Source: Armatimonadaceae bacterium (lineage in GTDB: Bacteria; Armatimonadota; Armatimonadia; Armatimonadales; Armatimonadaceae). Taken from it: DNA of 64,000 nucleotides. The position numbers and the translations under genes were made by a program. Shown piece by piece: positions 28,777 to 36,360 of the stretch. The notes beneath the pieces were generated by a model. That model saw nothing but the letters and a program-made list of their open reading frames with translations. It did no database searches and was not told the DNA's origin. Each line of letters starts with the position of its first letter. Position 1 is the first letter of the stretch. The stretch spans positions 23,134-87,133 of the forward strand of contig JAUJOK010000013.1 of assembly GCA_030447685.1 (NCBI GenBank), read 5' to 3'.

Positions 28777-30021
28777 TCATAAAGATGACGCTGCGATAGC
28801 CTTATCCAGAATATCTATGGCGGTATCGGCGTCCGCCTCGGTGATAATCAGCGGCGGCAGCAGTCGGATCGTTTCGTCCCCGACCGCGTTCACGACCAGG
28901 CCGTTTTCCAGACAACAAGCAAGCACCTGCTTGGCGATAGGCTGCCGCAGGTGGAGCGCGAGCATCAGACCCATGCCGCGCACGCCGCCCACCGCCTCCG
29001 GATACTGCCGCTCCAGCGCCTCCAGCCGGGCCGTCAAATGCGCTCCCATGCGCCGCGCGTTCGCCTGTAGCTCTTCGTCGCAGATAATGTCCAGAACGGC
29101 GTGGGCGGCGGCGGCGGCCAGCGGATTGGCCGCAAACGTCGAGCCGTGGTCGCCGGGCGCGAACGTTTCCGCCGCATCGCCGCGCGCCAGACAGGCCCCG
29201 ATGGGAAAGCCGCCGCCCAGGCCCTTCGCTAATGTCACTACGTCGGGGAGGACACTGTAGCTCTGATACGCCCACATGCGTCCGGTGCGCCCCATGCCGG
29301 TCTGCACCTCATCGAAGATAAGCAGCGCCCCGTGCTCGTCGGCAAGATCACGTGCGGCCTGAAGGTATTCCCGCGTCGCCGGATGGATGCCGCTTTCCCC
29401 CTGGATCGGCTCCAGCAGAATCGCTGCCGTGTTCTCGTTTACCGCTGCGCACAGTGCGTCCACATCGTTAAAGGGAACATACGAGAAGCCGCCGGGCAGC
29501 GGCTCGAACCCTTTCTGGAACTTGGGCTGGCCGGTCGCCGTAACCGTGGCGATGGTGCGCCCGTGGAACGAGTTCAGCGCGGTAACAATATGGACTTTAT
29601 TTTCGCCCCCAACGCTTTTGGCGCGCTTGCGGGCCAGCTTGATGGCCGCCTCGTTGGCCTCTGCGCCGGAGTTACAAAAAAAGACGCGCTCGAAGTCGGA
29701 AAGCTCCACCAGACGCCGCGCCAGATGCGCCTGCGGCTCCGTCAGGTACAGGTTGGAGACGTGCATCAGGGTCGCCGCCTGCTGCTGGATTGCCGAAACG
29801 AGGCGTGGATGGCAGTGGCCCACGGAGCAGACGGCGATTCCGGCCAGAAAGTCCAGATACTCTTTACCCTGCGCGTCCCACAGCCGCGCGCCCTGCCCGC
29901 GCACGAACGTGACCGGCTGGCGCGCATACGTCTTCATCACATGCGCCGCATCCCAGGCGCGCGCCTGCTCCTCCTGCGTAGGGGCAGTTGTTGCCAATGG
30001 CGCGGTTGTTTCCAGAATCAT
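28777..30021 (-). CDS. argD: Acetylornithine aminotransferase
   Basis: 414 residues, class III PLP aminotransferase. 'FLAGIAVCSVGHCHP', 'FFCNSGAEANEAAIKLARK', 'SFHGRTIATVTATG', 'LLIFDEVQTGMGRTG' (PLP ring Asp) and 'VVTLAKGLGGGFPIGA' (Schiff-base Lys) are all intact. It converts N-acetylglutamate semialdehyde to N-acetylornithine. The position between argB and argF supports argD over other omega-transaminases. The 18-residue N-terminal extension rich in Thr and Ala may be partly untranslated. Confidence 0.93.
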   Translation of the reverse strand: MILETTAPLATTAPTQEEQARAWDAAHVMKTYARQPVTFVRGQGARLWDAQGKEYLDFLAGIAVCSVGHCHPRLVSAIQQQAATLMHVSNLYLTEPQAHLARRLVELSDFERVFFCNSGAEANEAAIKLARKRAKSVGGENKVHIVTALNSFHGRTIATVTATGQPKFQKGFEPLPGGFSYVPFNDVDALCAAVNENTAAILLEPIQGESGIHPATREYLQAARDLADEHGALLIFDEVQTGMGRTGRMWAYQSYSVLPDVVTLAKGLGGGFPIGACLARGDAAETFAPGDHGSTFAANPLAAAAAHAVLDIICDEELQANARRMGAHLTARLEALERQYPEAVGGVRGMGLMLALHLRQPIAKQVLACCLENGLVVNAVGDETIRLLPPLIITEADADTAIDILDKAIAASSL

Positions 30022-30050
30022 GTCCTTTGGTTCCTAAAGTTGGGGAAAGG

Positions 30051-30914
30051 TCAGTGAATCATCGTGCCGATACCGGCATCGGTGAATATCTCGATCAGCA
30101 GGGCGTGGGGGCGGCGACCGTCGATGATATGCGCCCGGTCTACCCCCGCATCGAGTGCGGTGAGGCAGGCTTCGAGTTTGGGAATCATGCCCTTGTCCGC
30201 CGCACCGGAGTCGATCATCGCCTGCGCCTCGTCCGACGTCATTGCGGAGATCAGCGAATCCTGGTCCTGGAAGTCGCGGTACAATCCTTCTACGTCCGTC
30301 ATTAAGATCAGCTTGGTCGCGCACAGCGCCGCCGCCAGTTCGCCCGCCGCCGTGTCTGCATTGACATTGTAGGACGCCCCGTCCCAGCCGACAGCCACCG
30401 ACGAAATAACAGGGATATAGCCGTCCTGCGTCAGCGTGTGGATGATGTCCGGGTTCACCTGCGTAATGCGCCCGACAAAGCCGATGTCGCCGCGCCGCGT
30501 CTCTTTCTCGGCCATGATCAGGTTTGCGTCCTTCCCGGACAGGCCGACCGCCCGACCGCCCTCGGCGTTGAGGTGGGAAACAATGCCCTTGTTGGTCTTG
30601 CCTGCGAGCACCATCTCGACGATCTCCATCGTCTCTTCATCGGTCACGCGCAGCCCACTGACAAAGGCAGGCTCCTTCCCCATGCGCCGCATCGCCTCGG
30701 ACACTTCCGGCCCGCCGCCATGCACCAGTATCGGATTGATGCCCACATAGCGCATCAGCACAATGTCGGTCATCACGGCGCGCTTCAGCCCCTCGTCAAT
30801 CATTGCATTACCGCCGTACTTGACCACAATAGTCTTCCCGGCGAACTCCTTCAGGTACGGGAGCGCCTGGATAAGCACCTCAGCCTTCTGATCGGGCGTT
30901 GTCGTCGCTGTCAT
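30051..30914 (-). CDS. argB: Acetylglutamate kinase
   Basis: 287 residues, amino acid kinase fold. 'TIVVKYGGNAM' (ATP site Lys), 'NPILVHGGGPEVSEAM', 'GLSGKDANLI' and 'YNVNADTAAGELAAAL' are canonical. Phosphorylates N-acetylglutamate. 'DKGMIPKLEACLTALDAGV' near the C-terminus matches arginine-inhibitable ArgB proteins, so feedback inhibition by arginine is plausible but not proven. Directly follows the toxin-antitoxin pair in the operon. Confidence 0.95.
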   Translation of the reverse strand: MTATTTPDQKAEVLIQALPYLKEFAGKTIVVKYGGNAMIDEGLKRAVMTDIVLMRYVGINPILVHGGGPEVSEAMRRMGKEPAFVSGLRVTDEETMEIVEMVLAGKTNKGIVSHLNAEGGRAVGLSGKDANLIMAEKETRRGDIGFVGRITQVNPDIIHTLTQDGYIPVISSVAVGWDGASYNVNADTAAGELAAALCATKLILMTDVEGLYRDFQDQDSLISAMTSDEAQAMIDSGAADKGMIPKLEACLTALDAGVDRAHIIDGRRPHALLIEIFTDAGIGTMIH

Positions 30915-30930
30915 AAACTGTCCTTTGCAG

Positions 30931-31326
30931 TTAGGGAACTACCGTAACGGAGCCGAACTGTCTAAAATGCTGATCGAAGGCAAAAGCGTGCGTCAAGCCC
31001 AGTCGTTCGATAACGACTTTGCTGGTGCAATCGGTAAAACTCCACTCTTTGTCCGAAAACTGGACGAAAGTTTGCCATGCTGCCCGCAGATCATCTTCCG
31101 TCAGGTGATATACCTGCGTCAATATTCCATCGAAAAACTGCTGTCCCAGCGTCAGCGCCACATCTCCCTGTCGTCGCGCCCGCAATAGTGTCAGCGTCTC
31201 ATCCACAACGTAGTTGGTGGTGACAAGGGGCTGCGTGTTATGAGCAAACCAGTGAGAAGCAACGGAATAATTTAGATCGTTGGTGACACTGGCAGCAAAC
31301 CAGGCTCCGGTGTCTACGAAAATCAA
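30931..31326 (-). CDS. PIN-domain ribonuclease, VapC-like toxin
   Basis: 131 residues. The acidic PIN residues are in place: D5 in 'MIFVDTGAWFA', Glu in 'NYVVDETLTLL', Asp in 'WSFTDCTSKVV' and Asp in 'HAFAFDQHFRQFG'. These bind metal for RNA cleavage. The start overlaps the stop of the upstream antitoxin-like gene by four bases, as in many toxin-antitoxin pairs. The pair sits inside the arginine operon between argJ and argB. Confidence 0.9.
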   Translation of the reverse strand: MIFVDTGAWFAASVTNDLNYSVASHWFAHNTQPLVTTNYVVDETLTLLRARRQGDVALTLGQQFFDGILTQVYHLTEDDLRAAWQTFVQFSDKEWSFTDCTSKVVIERLGLTHAFAFDQHFRQFGSVTVVP

Positions 31327-31580
31327 CGCGCGCCCTTCTCACCATATAAGATGTGGTCATGATCACGACTGGAGGTCTCCACCTCGCCATGCGATATGGA
31401 CAGCGCGGCTATTTCCGCCATGATCTGCGCCGGAGTTCGGGGGTCGGTCTTTGGGCCGTCTAAAAGTTTCACGCCATTGGCAACGACAGTGACTTTAACC
31501 TGCGCTCCCTCAGGCAATTCTACCGGCTCCAGCAAACGCAGAACGCCCGCTTCATAAATAGCTTCCACTGTGGTCGTCAT
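31323..31580 (-). CDS. AF2212/DUF104-like antitoxin
   Basis: 85 residues starting at the ATG at 31580 inside a longer open frame. 'TTTVEAIYEAGVLRLLEPVE' followed by 'LPEGAQVKVTVV' is the DUF104 (AF2212-like) beta-strand signature of antitoxins paired with PIN toxins. The C-terminal 50 residues are charged and probably wrap the toxin. The start is chosen by homology to the family's first strand; the ribosome site (AAGAAAGAGA) is weak. Confidence 0.82.
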   Translation of the reverse strand: MTTTVEAIYEAGVLRLLEPVELPEGAQVKVTVVANGVKLLDGPKTDPRTPAQIMAEIAALSISHGEVETSSRDHDHILYGEKGAR

Positions 31581-31611
31581 GCCAGTCTCTTTCTTAGCCG
31601 GAGCATCCTTA

Positions 31612-32874
31612 TCAGGTGTGGTACTCGGCGTTGATGCGGACGTAGTCGTAGGACAGGTCGCAGGTGTAGACGGTTGCGGTCTCCTCGCCCATTGCCAGGT
31701 CAACTCGGATTTCAACCTCTTTTTCGCGCATCGCTTCGGAGACGGCGGCGGCATCGAAGGGCGCGGGCGTGCCGTGCTTAAAGATACAGGTCCCGGCCAG
31801 CCAGGCGGTCGCCGCGTCCGGGTTGAATTGGACGCCCGCGCGGCCCGCCGCCATCAGGATACGGCCCCAATTGGGGTCGTTGCCGAACAGCGCGGTCTTC
31901 ACCAGCGGCGATTCGGCGACGGTTTTGGCCACCTGCCGCGCGTCGGCGTCGCTGGCCGCGCCGGTGACACGGACGGTGACAAGTTTGGTCGCCCCCTCGC
32001 CGTCGCGGGCCACCTCTTTCGCCAGATGGACGCAGACCTGGGTGAGCGCGCGGGTGAAGGTGCGGTAATCCGTCCCCTCGTCCGTGATGGTCGCGTTGCC
32101 CGCCGCGCCGGAGGCGAGTGCGAAACAGGAATCGTTGGTGGACGTGTCGCCGTCCACGGTCAAACAGTTGAACGATACGTGGACGGCTTCGCGCAGCGCC
32201 CGGTCTAACAAGCGCGGCTCAATGGCCACATCGGTGGTCAGAAAGGCCAGCATGGTCGCCATGTTGGGCGCGATCATGCCGGACCCCTTCGCCATTCCCC
32301 CGACATGCGCCCGCACGCCCCCGCAGGTAAAGGCGACGGCGTACTCTTTGGAAAATGTATCCGTGGTCAAAATCGCCTCGGCGGCGTGCGCGGCAGCGGC
32401 GATGCTCGGCTCCATCTGGCCTGCCGTTTCTGCAATGCCCAGAAGCAGTTTTTCCATCGGAAGCGGCGTGCCGATAATGCCGGTGGAGGCGGTCAGAACC
32501 GTTTCGGCGGAAAGGCCCAGAGCATCGGCGGCGGCGCGGGCCATCTGCTCGTTGTCCTCTTCGCCCCGGCGGCCAGTGCCCGTGTTGGCGTTGCCCGCAT
32601 TCACCACAAGGGCGCGCACAGCACTGCCTGCCCGTTTTTGCAGAATGCTCTCGCTGCGCGTCACACAGGGCGCGCGCACGACATTGGTGGTGAAGACACC
32701 CGCCGCCGCTACATCGTCGGTGGTGCAGAGCAGCAAAGCGACATCGCGCCGCTTGCGCTTGATGCCGCAGCGTACCCCGGCGACGGAAAAGCCGCGCGCG
32801 GCACAGACGCCCCCGGCCACTTCTCGTAAATCCGTCATTTCCACCGCGTCTGCTTCCGCTGTTTCTACGGCCAT
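31612..32874 (-). CDS. argJ: Bifunctional ornithine acetyltransferase / N-acetylglutamate synthase
   Basis: 420 residues. Recycles the acetyl group from N-acetylornithine to glutamate and may also use acetyl-CoA. 'KGSGMIAPNMATMLAFLTTD' contains the self-cleavage and nucleophile site (Met-Ala-Thr-Met). 'TVDGDTSTNDSCFALASG' and 'FGNDPNWGRILMAAGRAG' are further landmarks. Residue length and the C-terminal 'YDYVRINAEYHT' are normal. Overlaps argC by ten bases, so the two are translationally coupled. Presence of argJ explains the lack of argA and argE here. Confidence 0.95.
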   Translation of the reverse strand: MAVETAEADAVEMTDLREVAGGVCAARGFSVAGVRCGIKRKRRDVALLLCTTDDVAAAGVFTTNVVRAPCVTRSESILQKRAGSAVRALVVNAGNANTGTGRRGEEDNEQMARAAADALGLSAETVLTASTGIIGTPLPMEKLLLGIAETAGQMEPSIAAAAHAAEAILTTDTFSKEYAVAFTCGGVRAHVGGMAKGSGMIAPNMATMLAFLTTDVAIEPRLLDRALREAVHVSFNCLTVDGDTSTNDSCFALASGAAGNATITDEGTDYRTFTRALTQVCVHLAKEVARDGEGATKLVTVRVTGAASDADARQVAKTVAESPLVKTALFGNDPNWGRILMAAGRAGVQFNPDAATAWLAGTCIFKHGTPAPFDAAAVSEAMREKEVEIRVDLAMGEETATVYTCDLSYDYVRINAEYHT

Positions 32875-33923
32875 AATCCCGGCCCCTCCAGACCCATCGT
32901 CTCGGGCAGGCCGAGCATCAGATTCATATTTTGCACCGCCTGACCGGCGGCTCCCTTCACCAGGTTGTCAATCGCGCTCACCACTACCACCTGGTTTGTC
33001 CGCGTATCCACGCGTGCCGACAGATGGCAGAAGTTCGAGCCGTTGACATCTTTGGTGGACGGATAATCACCCGAATCGCGCACGCAAACAAAGGGCGCGT
33101 CGGCGTAGGCGCTTCGCAGCGTGTCGATAACCTGCTCAGTAGTCGTTGTTTTCACGGGCCGTGCGTAACAGGTCGCCAGCAGGCCGCGTGTCATGGGAAC
33201 CAGGTGCGGCGTAAAGGTAACGGTGACGTGGGCCGGTGTGGCAGCCGCCGACAACTCCTGCTCGATTTCGGGCACATGACGGTGGACACCCAGGTTATAC
33301 GGCTTCAAGGATTCGTTCACCTCGGCAAAATGGTAATCGATGCCGAATTTCGCGCGGCCCGCCCCGGAAACGCCGGATTTGGCGTCGATAATAACCCCCC
33401 TGGCGTCAATCAGGCCGCTCGACAGCAGGGGCGCGAGCGCGAGTATTGCCGCAGTGGGATAACAGCCGGGGTTCGCCACTAACTGTGCGCCCATGACAAA
33501 GTCGTGGTTCAGTTCGGGCAGGCCGTAGACCGTCTGCTGAAGCAGCGACGAAGCGACATGCTCGATCTTGTACCACGTCTCGTAGGTGTCCACGTCCCGC
33601 AGGCGGAAATCCGCCGACAGGTCAACCAGACGCTTCCCTAACTGCAAAAGCTCCGGGGCCGTCTTCATCGCCGCGCCGCTTTCCCCGGCCATAAAGAGAA
33701 CATCCGCCGCTTTGGACGCCGCGCCGACATTGAACTTCTGGCAAACGAGCGCGCCCGCCGGAGTGCCGTGCAGGCCCGGAAACGCCCGCGCCAGGGGATG
33801 ACCGGCATTGGACTCCGATACGATATAGGTGATCTGCGCCTGCGGATGGCGTGCGAGAATCCGAACCAACTCTCCCCCCGCATAACCGCTCGCTCCGATG
33901 ATCCCCACCGAAACCATTTTCAA
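32865..33923 (-). CDS. argC: N-acetyl-gamma-glutamyl-phosphate reductase
   Basis: 352 residues. NADPH-dependent reductase of arginine synthesis. The N-terminal Rossmann motif 'GIIGASGYAGGELVRIL' and the catalytic Cys in 'VANPGCYPTAAI' are present, as is the 'HRHVPEIEQEL' segment. First enzyme gene of the operon, 40 bases after the attenuator-like terminator. GGGGAGGGTTGAAA precedes the start codon at 33923. Confidence 0.95.
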   Translation of the reverse strand: MKMVSVGIIGASGYAGGELVRILARHPQAQITYIVSESNAGHPLARAFPGLHGTPAGALVCQKFNVGAASKAADVLFMAGESGAAMKTAPELLQLGKRLVDLSADFRLRDVDTYETWYKIEHVASSLLQQTVYGLPELNHDFVMGAQLVANPGCYPTAAILALAPLLSSGLIDARGVIIDAKSGVSGAGRAKFGIDYHFAEVNESLKPYNLGVHRHVPEIEQELSAAATPAHVTVTFTPHLVPMTRGLLATCYARPVKTTTTEQVIDTLRSAYADAPFVCVRDSGDYPSTKDVNGSNFCHLSARVDTRTNQVVVVSAIDNLVKGAAGQAVQNMNLMLGLPETMGLEGPGLWP

Positions 33924-33962
33924 CCCTCCCCAAAAGAGGCTTAACGTCCTCTACGGCGAATC

Positions 33963-34004
33963 CTATAAAACAACAAAGCCGCCCGGCTGTTCTCGCCGTG
34001 CGGC
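33963..34004 (-). terminator. Intrinsic terminator in the arg leader (attenuator)
   Basis: On the minus strand GCCGCACGGC, a seven-base loop and GCCGGGCGGC form a 9/10-paired stem followed by TTTGTTGTTTT. It lies between the arg promoter and argC, so it can only matter if read-through is controlled. Confidence 0.8.
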
Positions 34005-34084
34005 CCCGTGGGTTTTCTTTGATTCCCAGCGGGCGCCGCCGCTTCCACCCGGATTGTCTTTGACGACAGCATCGGGCGGAACCT

Positions 34085-34162
34085 CCACGGCTCCCGACGG
34101 GAAAATGCTACTGACCCGTTACTCTGGCCGGGTCGAACCTTTTTCCGCGTCGGCGTCCGTGG
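34085..34162 (-). promoter_or_regulatory. Alternative RNA helix segments of the arg leader
   Basis: Segment 2 (34148-34162, CCACGGACGCCGACG on the RNA) can pair with segment 3 (34085-34099, CGTCGGGAGCCGTGG) in two six-base helices around a 3x3 loop. It can also pair with the arginine codons themselves (GCGTCGTCGT). Segment 3 has its own alternative, CGTCGGG with CCCGATG further downstream. This is the arrangement expected of a ribosome-sensing attenuator; the actual folding was judged by eye. Confidence 0.55.
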
Positions 34163-34226
34163 CCTTTCTCAGGCGACGGATACGACGACGCTCACCGCGT
34201 ATCGCTGCTTCTTCGTGTGGCATCAT
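34119..34226 (-). CDS. Arginine-rich leader peptide of the arg operon
   Basis: 35 codons from ATG 34226 to TAA 34119. Residues 10-20 read RGERRRIRRLR: seven arginines in eleven codons (CGC, CGT, CGT, CGT, CGT, CGC, AGA). It begins about 20 bases after the predicted transcription start and is followed by alternative helices and a terminator before argC. The ribosome site is weak (upstream 'AGCAGTAATCACGAA'). Its place ahead of arginine biosynthesis genes suggests a sensor of charged tRNA-Arg. No similarity to a folded protein is seen. Confidence 0.65.
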   Translation of the reverse strand: MMPHEEAAIRGERRRIRRLRKATDADAEKGSTRPE

Positions 34227-34252
34227 TTCGTGATTACTGCTTTGATAGGCTC

Positions 34253-34282
34253 AGTATAACGGAAATGCGGTGCACGTGTCAA
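34253..34282 (-). promoter_or_regulatory. Promoter of the arginine operon
   Basis: Minus strand TTGACA (34277-34282), 18-base spacer, TATACT (34253-34258). Transcription would start near 34246, giving a 320-base leader before argC. I saw no ARG-box-like palindrome at the promoter. Confidence 0.8.
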
Positions 34283-34347
34283 GCCTCGAACAATTACCGC
34301 TGTGATCGCGGGCCGGTTTATGGCACAAATGAGTCAGAGGTAAGACC

Positions 34348-34521
34348 ATGAAACGATTATTCAGCACGACGATTCTGGCGCTGGTTCTTATAGTTATGGC
34401 CGTGGCGATGGGCTTTTATGTCTATCCCACGCGTCCGGCGCTGGTGTGGACGCTGCTGGCGGTGTGCTGGATGTGTTACCGGCTGCGCCTGCGCGCGGAG
34501 GCGCGCTTCGGCAAGCGCTGA
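34348..34521 (+). CDS. Small membrane protein, 57 residues
   Basis: ATG preceded by AGAGGTAAG. The sequence MKRLFSTTILALVLIVMAVA begins the first transmembrane helix, and a second (ALVWTLLAVCWMCY) follows, ending with a basic tail RLRLRAEARFGKR. A strong terminator lies 43 bases after the stop. Transcribed away from the arg operon. No family recognised, but the ribosome site, hydrophobic pattern and terminator make it likely real. Confidence 0.6.
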   Translation: MKRLFSTTILALVLIVMAVAMGFYVYPTRPALVWTLLAVCWMCYRLRLRAEARFGKR

Positions 34522-34563
34522 AGCAGGCCAGCCGTTACCGGCGAGCGGACTTAGCGAGCGAAC

Positions 34564-34607
34564 GACAGGGAGGGCGCGGGGAATTCCCCGCGCCCTCCCT
34601 GTCTTTT
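34564..34607 (+). terminator. Perfect 18-base-pair terminator
   Basis: GACAGGGAGGGCGCGGGG, AATT, and its exact complement (34564-34603), followed by TTTT. Ends the small membrane protein transcript. Confidence 0.88.
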
Positions 34608-34649
34608 GTCGCTGAAACCCCAAACGTGTGCGATTGTCGAAAAAATACA

Positions 34650-35312
34650 ATGCAAAAGCGGGCCATAATCGTAGCGGCGAAAGCGCCACGCGCGGGAGCC
34701 GTCAAAACCCGGCTGAGCTTGCCGCCGGACGCTGCGGCGAACCTTGCGGCGGCATTTCTGCGGGACACGCTGCGCCTCGCCTCCTCGCCCGCGCTTCAGG
34801 CGGACCTCACGCTCGCGCTCGATGGCGGCGATGCGGGTGATCTGGAGCCGGGAACCGTGCCGCCGGGGACGCGCATTACGCCGCAGCGTGGGAACTCTTT
34901 GGGCGAACGTCTGGTACACATTTTTGAGGAAGCGTTCCAGACAGGCTATACGGCGGTCTGTGTCGTGGGCAGCGATGCGCCGCATTTGCCGGAAGCCTTT
35001 CTTCTGGAAGCGTTCGGCAGACTGTCCCAAAACGGTGGTCCGGTACTTGGCCCTGCGGATGACGGCGGCTATTACCTGATTGGATTGACACGCCCCGCGC
35101 CGGAACTGTTCGCCGATATTGCGTGGAGCGGGCCGGATGTTAGAGAGATGACACTGCGGCGCGCGGCGGAGGCGGGGCTTTCGGCGACCCTGCTGCCGCC
35201 GTGGTACGATATTGACGTGCCCGCCGACCTGCGCCGCCTGCGCGAAGAGATGCGCCGCGAAGTCGTGGCCGCCCCGGCGACTGCCGCGTTTCTAGGAAGA
35301 TTGACCTTTTGA
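34650..35312 (+). CDS. TIGR04282/DUF2064-family glycosyltransferase
   Basis: 220 residues from ATG 34650. 'AIIVAAKAPRAGAVKTRL' opens the nucleotide-sugar binding fold, 'VVGSDAPHLP' carries a DxD-like metal site and 'GPADDGGYYLIGL' is the family's second motif. This cytosolic nucleotidyltransferase-like family often accompanies glycosyltransferases in hopanoid or exopolysaccharide loci; its reaction is unknown. The stop overlaps the ATG of the CxxCH gene (TGATG), starting a tight four-gene cluster ending with a GT39 membrane enzyme. Confidence 0.82.
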   Translation: MQKRAIIVAAKAPRAGAVKTRLSLPPDAAANLAAAFLRDTLRLASSPALQADLTLALDGGDAGDLEPGTVPPGTRITPQRGNSLGERLVHIFEEAFQTGYTAVCVVGSDAPHLPEAFLLEAFGRLSQNGGPVLGPADDGGYYLIGLTRPAPELFADIAWSGPDVREMTLRRAAEAGLSATLLPPWYDIDVPADLRRLREEMRREVVAAPATAAFLGRLTF

Positions 35313-35623
35313 TGACAAGAGCGTTCCCGCATTTCTTGCCACGTGTCGCCAGGCGCGGGGCGCTTATCGCGCTGGCTGCGGTTCTCCTGTCGCCGGAGGC
35401 AAAAGCCTTGCCCAAATTTGCGCAAAAAGAGAACAAGAAGTGCTCCTTTTGCCATGTCAAGCCTGCCGGGGGCGGCCACCGCAACGCAGCGGGCAGATGG
35501 TATCAGACACACGGCTTCACGCTGGCCGGATTTACCGGAGCGAAGGCCGCCGGCGCAGCGAAAAAACAGGCGGCGCGCAAGCCCGCGCCGAAACGAATCA
35601 AGCAGAAACGAAAGAGACCATGA
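35312..35623 (+). CDS. Small secreted protein with one CxxCH heme motif
   Basis: 103 residues from the ATG at 35312. The N-terminus has basic residues and a hydrophobic core, with an ALA-like cleavage site near residue 33. The single 'KKCSFCHVKPAGGG' is a c-type heme attachment motif, and the following 'GRWYQTHGFTLAGF' is reminiscent of small cytochrome-like proteins. No clear Met axial ligand is visible. The last 30 residues are an Ala- and Lys-rich basic tail. Overlaps both neighbours. Role unknown. Confidence 0.7.
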   Translation: MTRAFPHFLPRVARRGALIALAAVLLSPEAKALPKFAQKENKKCSFCHVKPAGGGHRNAAGRWYQTHGFTLAGFTGAKAAGAAKKQAARKPAPKRIKQKRKRP

Positions 35624-36360
35624 ACCTACGCAGCTATGCCGTCCTGACTGTTGCGGCGGCTTTGACAATAACTTCCACGGCGGCAACACGCGCCGCTCAG
35701 ACGCCCCGCGCCGAATCGGCGGCGACCGGCAAGATACGGGACATGACCGCGACCCTTACGGTCGTGGACGCCGAAACGAATTTCGACGAACTGAAGAAAA
35801 TCGGCGGCTCCTTTGCAACGTCGTACCGCTTCAAGCGCATGGACCTCAGTTATAAGAACCCGGACAAGATTCGTCTGGAAGCCAAAGTTTCCGGCATCTC
35901 TGGCCTGATGGTCTTCAACGGGGACACCAAAATGGTCAAGGTCCCGTTCCGGAAAGACATCCGAAATGTGCGTCAGCATCCCGGACAGAAGCAGACCCTG
36001 ATGGACCTGGGAATCTTCGCCACGGATTATCTGGCTTCCGCCTACAGCGCTTCCTATCTGCGAAGTGAGCGAAACCTTCAGGTGTATAAGCTTTCGCAGC
36101 GAAACACCGACAGCCGCTCCTATGAGGTGGTGTGGGTAGACCCGAAAACATCGCTTATCACGCGGCGGGTATCGTTCGATGCGGAAAATGAAATACGCAA
36201 GGAACTGCGCTTCAAAAACCCCCTTCAGGTGCGCCCCGGCATCTGGGTGCCCCGGCGGATCGAGGTGTACAACCAGTTCGGCAAGTTAGGCGCGGTTCAG
36301 GCGCTCGAAGATGTCAAGGTAAACCTGGGTGTTGGCGAAAGCCTTTTCCGCATTTCGTGA
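35620..36360 (+). CDS. LolA-like periplasmic outer-membrane lipoprotein-sorting protein
   Basis: 246 residues with a signal peptide ending near residue 26 (TRAAQ). 'DMTATLTVVDAETN', 'YKNPDKIRLEAKV', 'LMVFNGDTKMVKVP' and 'YEVVWVDPKTSLITRRVSFD' follow the strand pattern of the LolA/LppX fold used for lipid or lipoprotein transfer. Coupled to the upstream gene by a four-base overlap and to the GT39 gene by a similar overlap, suggesting a joint envelope task. Confidence 0.72.
   Translation: MNLRSYAVLTVAAALTITSTAATRAAQTPRAESAATGKIRDMTATLTVVDAETNFDELKKIGGSFATSYRFKRMDLSYKNPDKIRLEAKVSGISGLMVFNGDTKMVKVPFRKDIRNVRQHPGQKQTLMDLGIFATDYLASAYSASYLRSERNLQVYKLSQRNTDSRSYEVVWVDPKTSLITRRVSFDAENEIRKELRFKNPLQVRPGIWVPRRIEVYNQFGKLGAVQALEDVKVNLGVGESLFRIS

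Noticed and set aside
33924-34250. T-box riboswitch upstream of argC, suggested by GGGTGGAAGCGGCGG before the terminator
   Set aside because: The core T-box sequence needs TGGNACC and the leader has TGGAAGC. No stem I motifs (AG bulge, GNUG) were found. The Arg-rich reading frame with alternative helices explains the region better.
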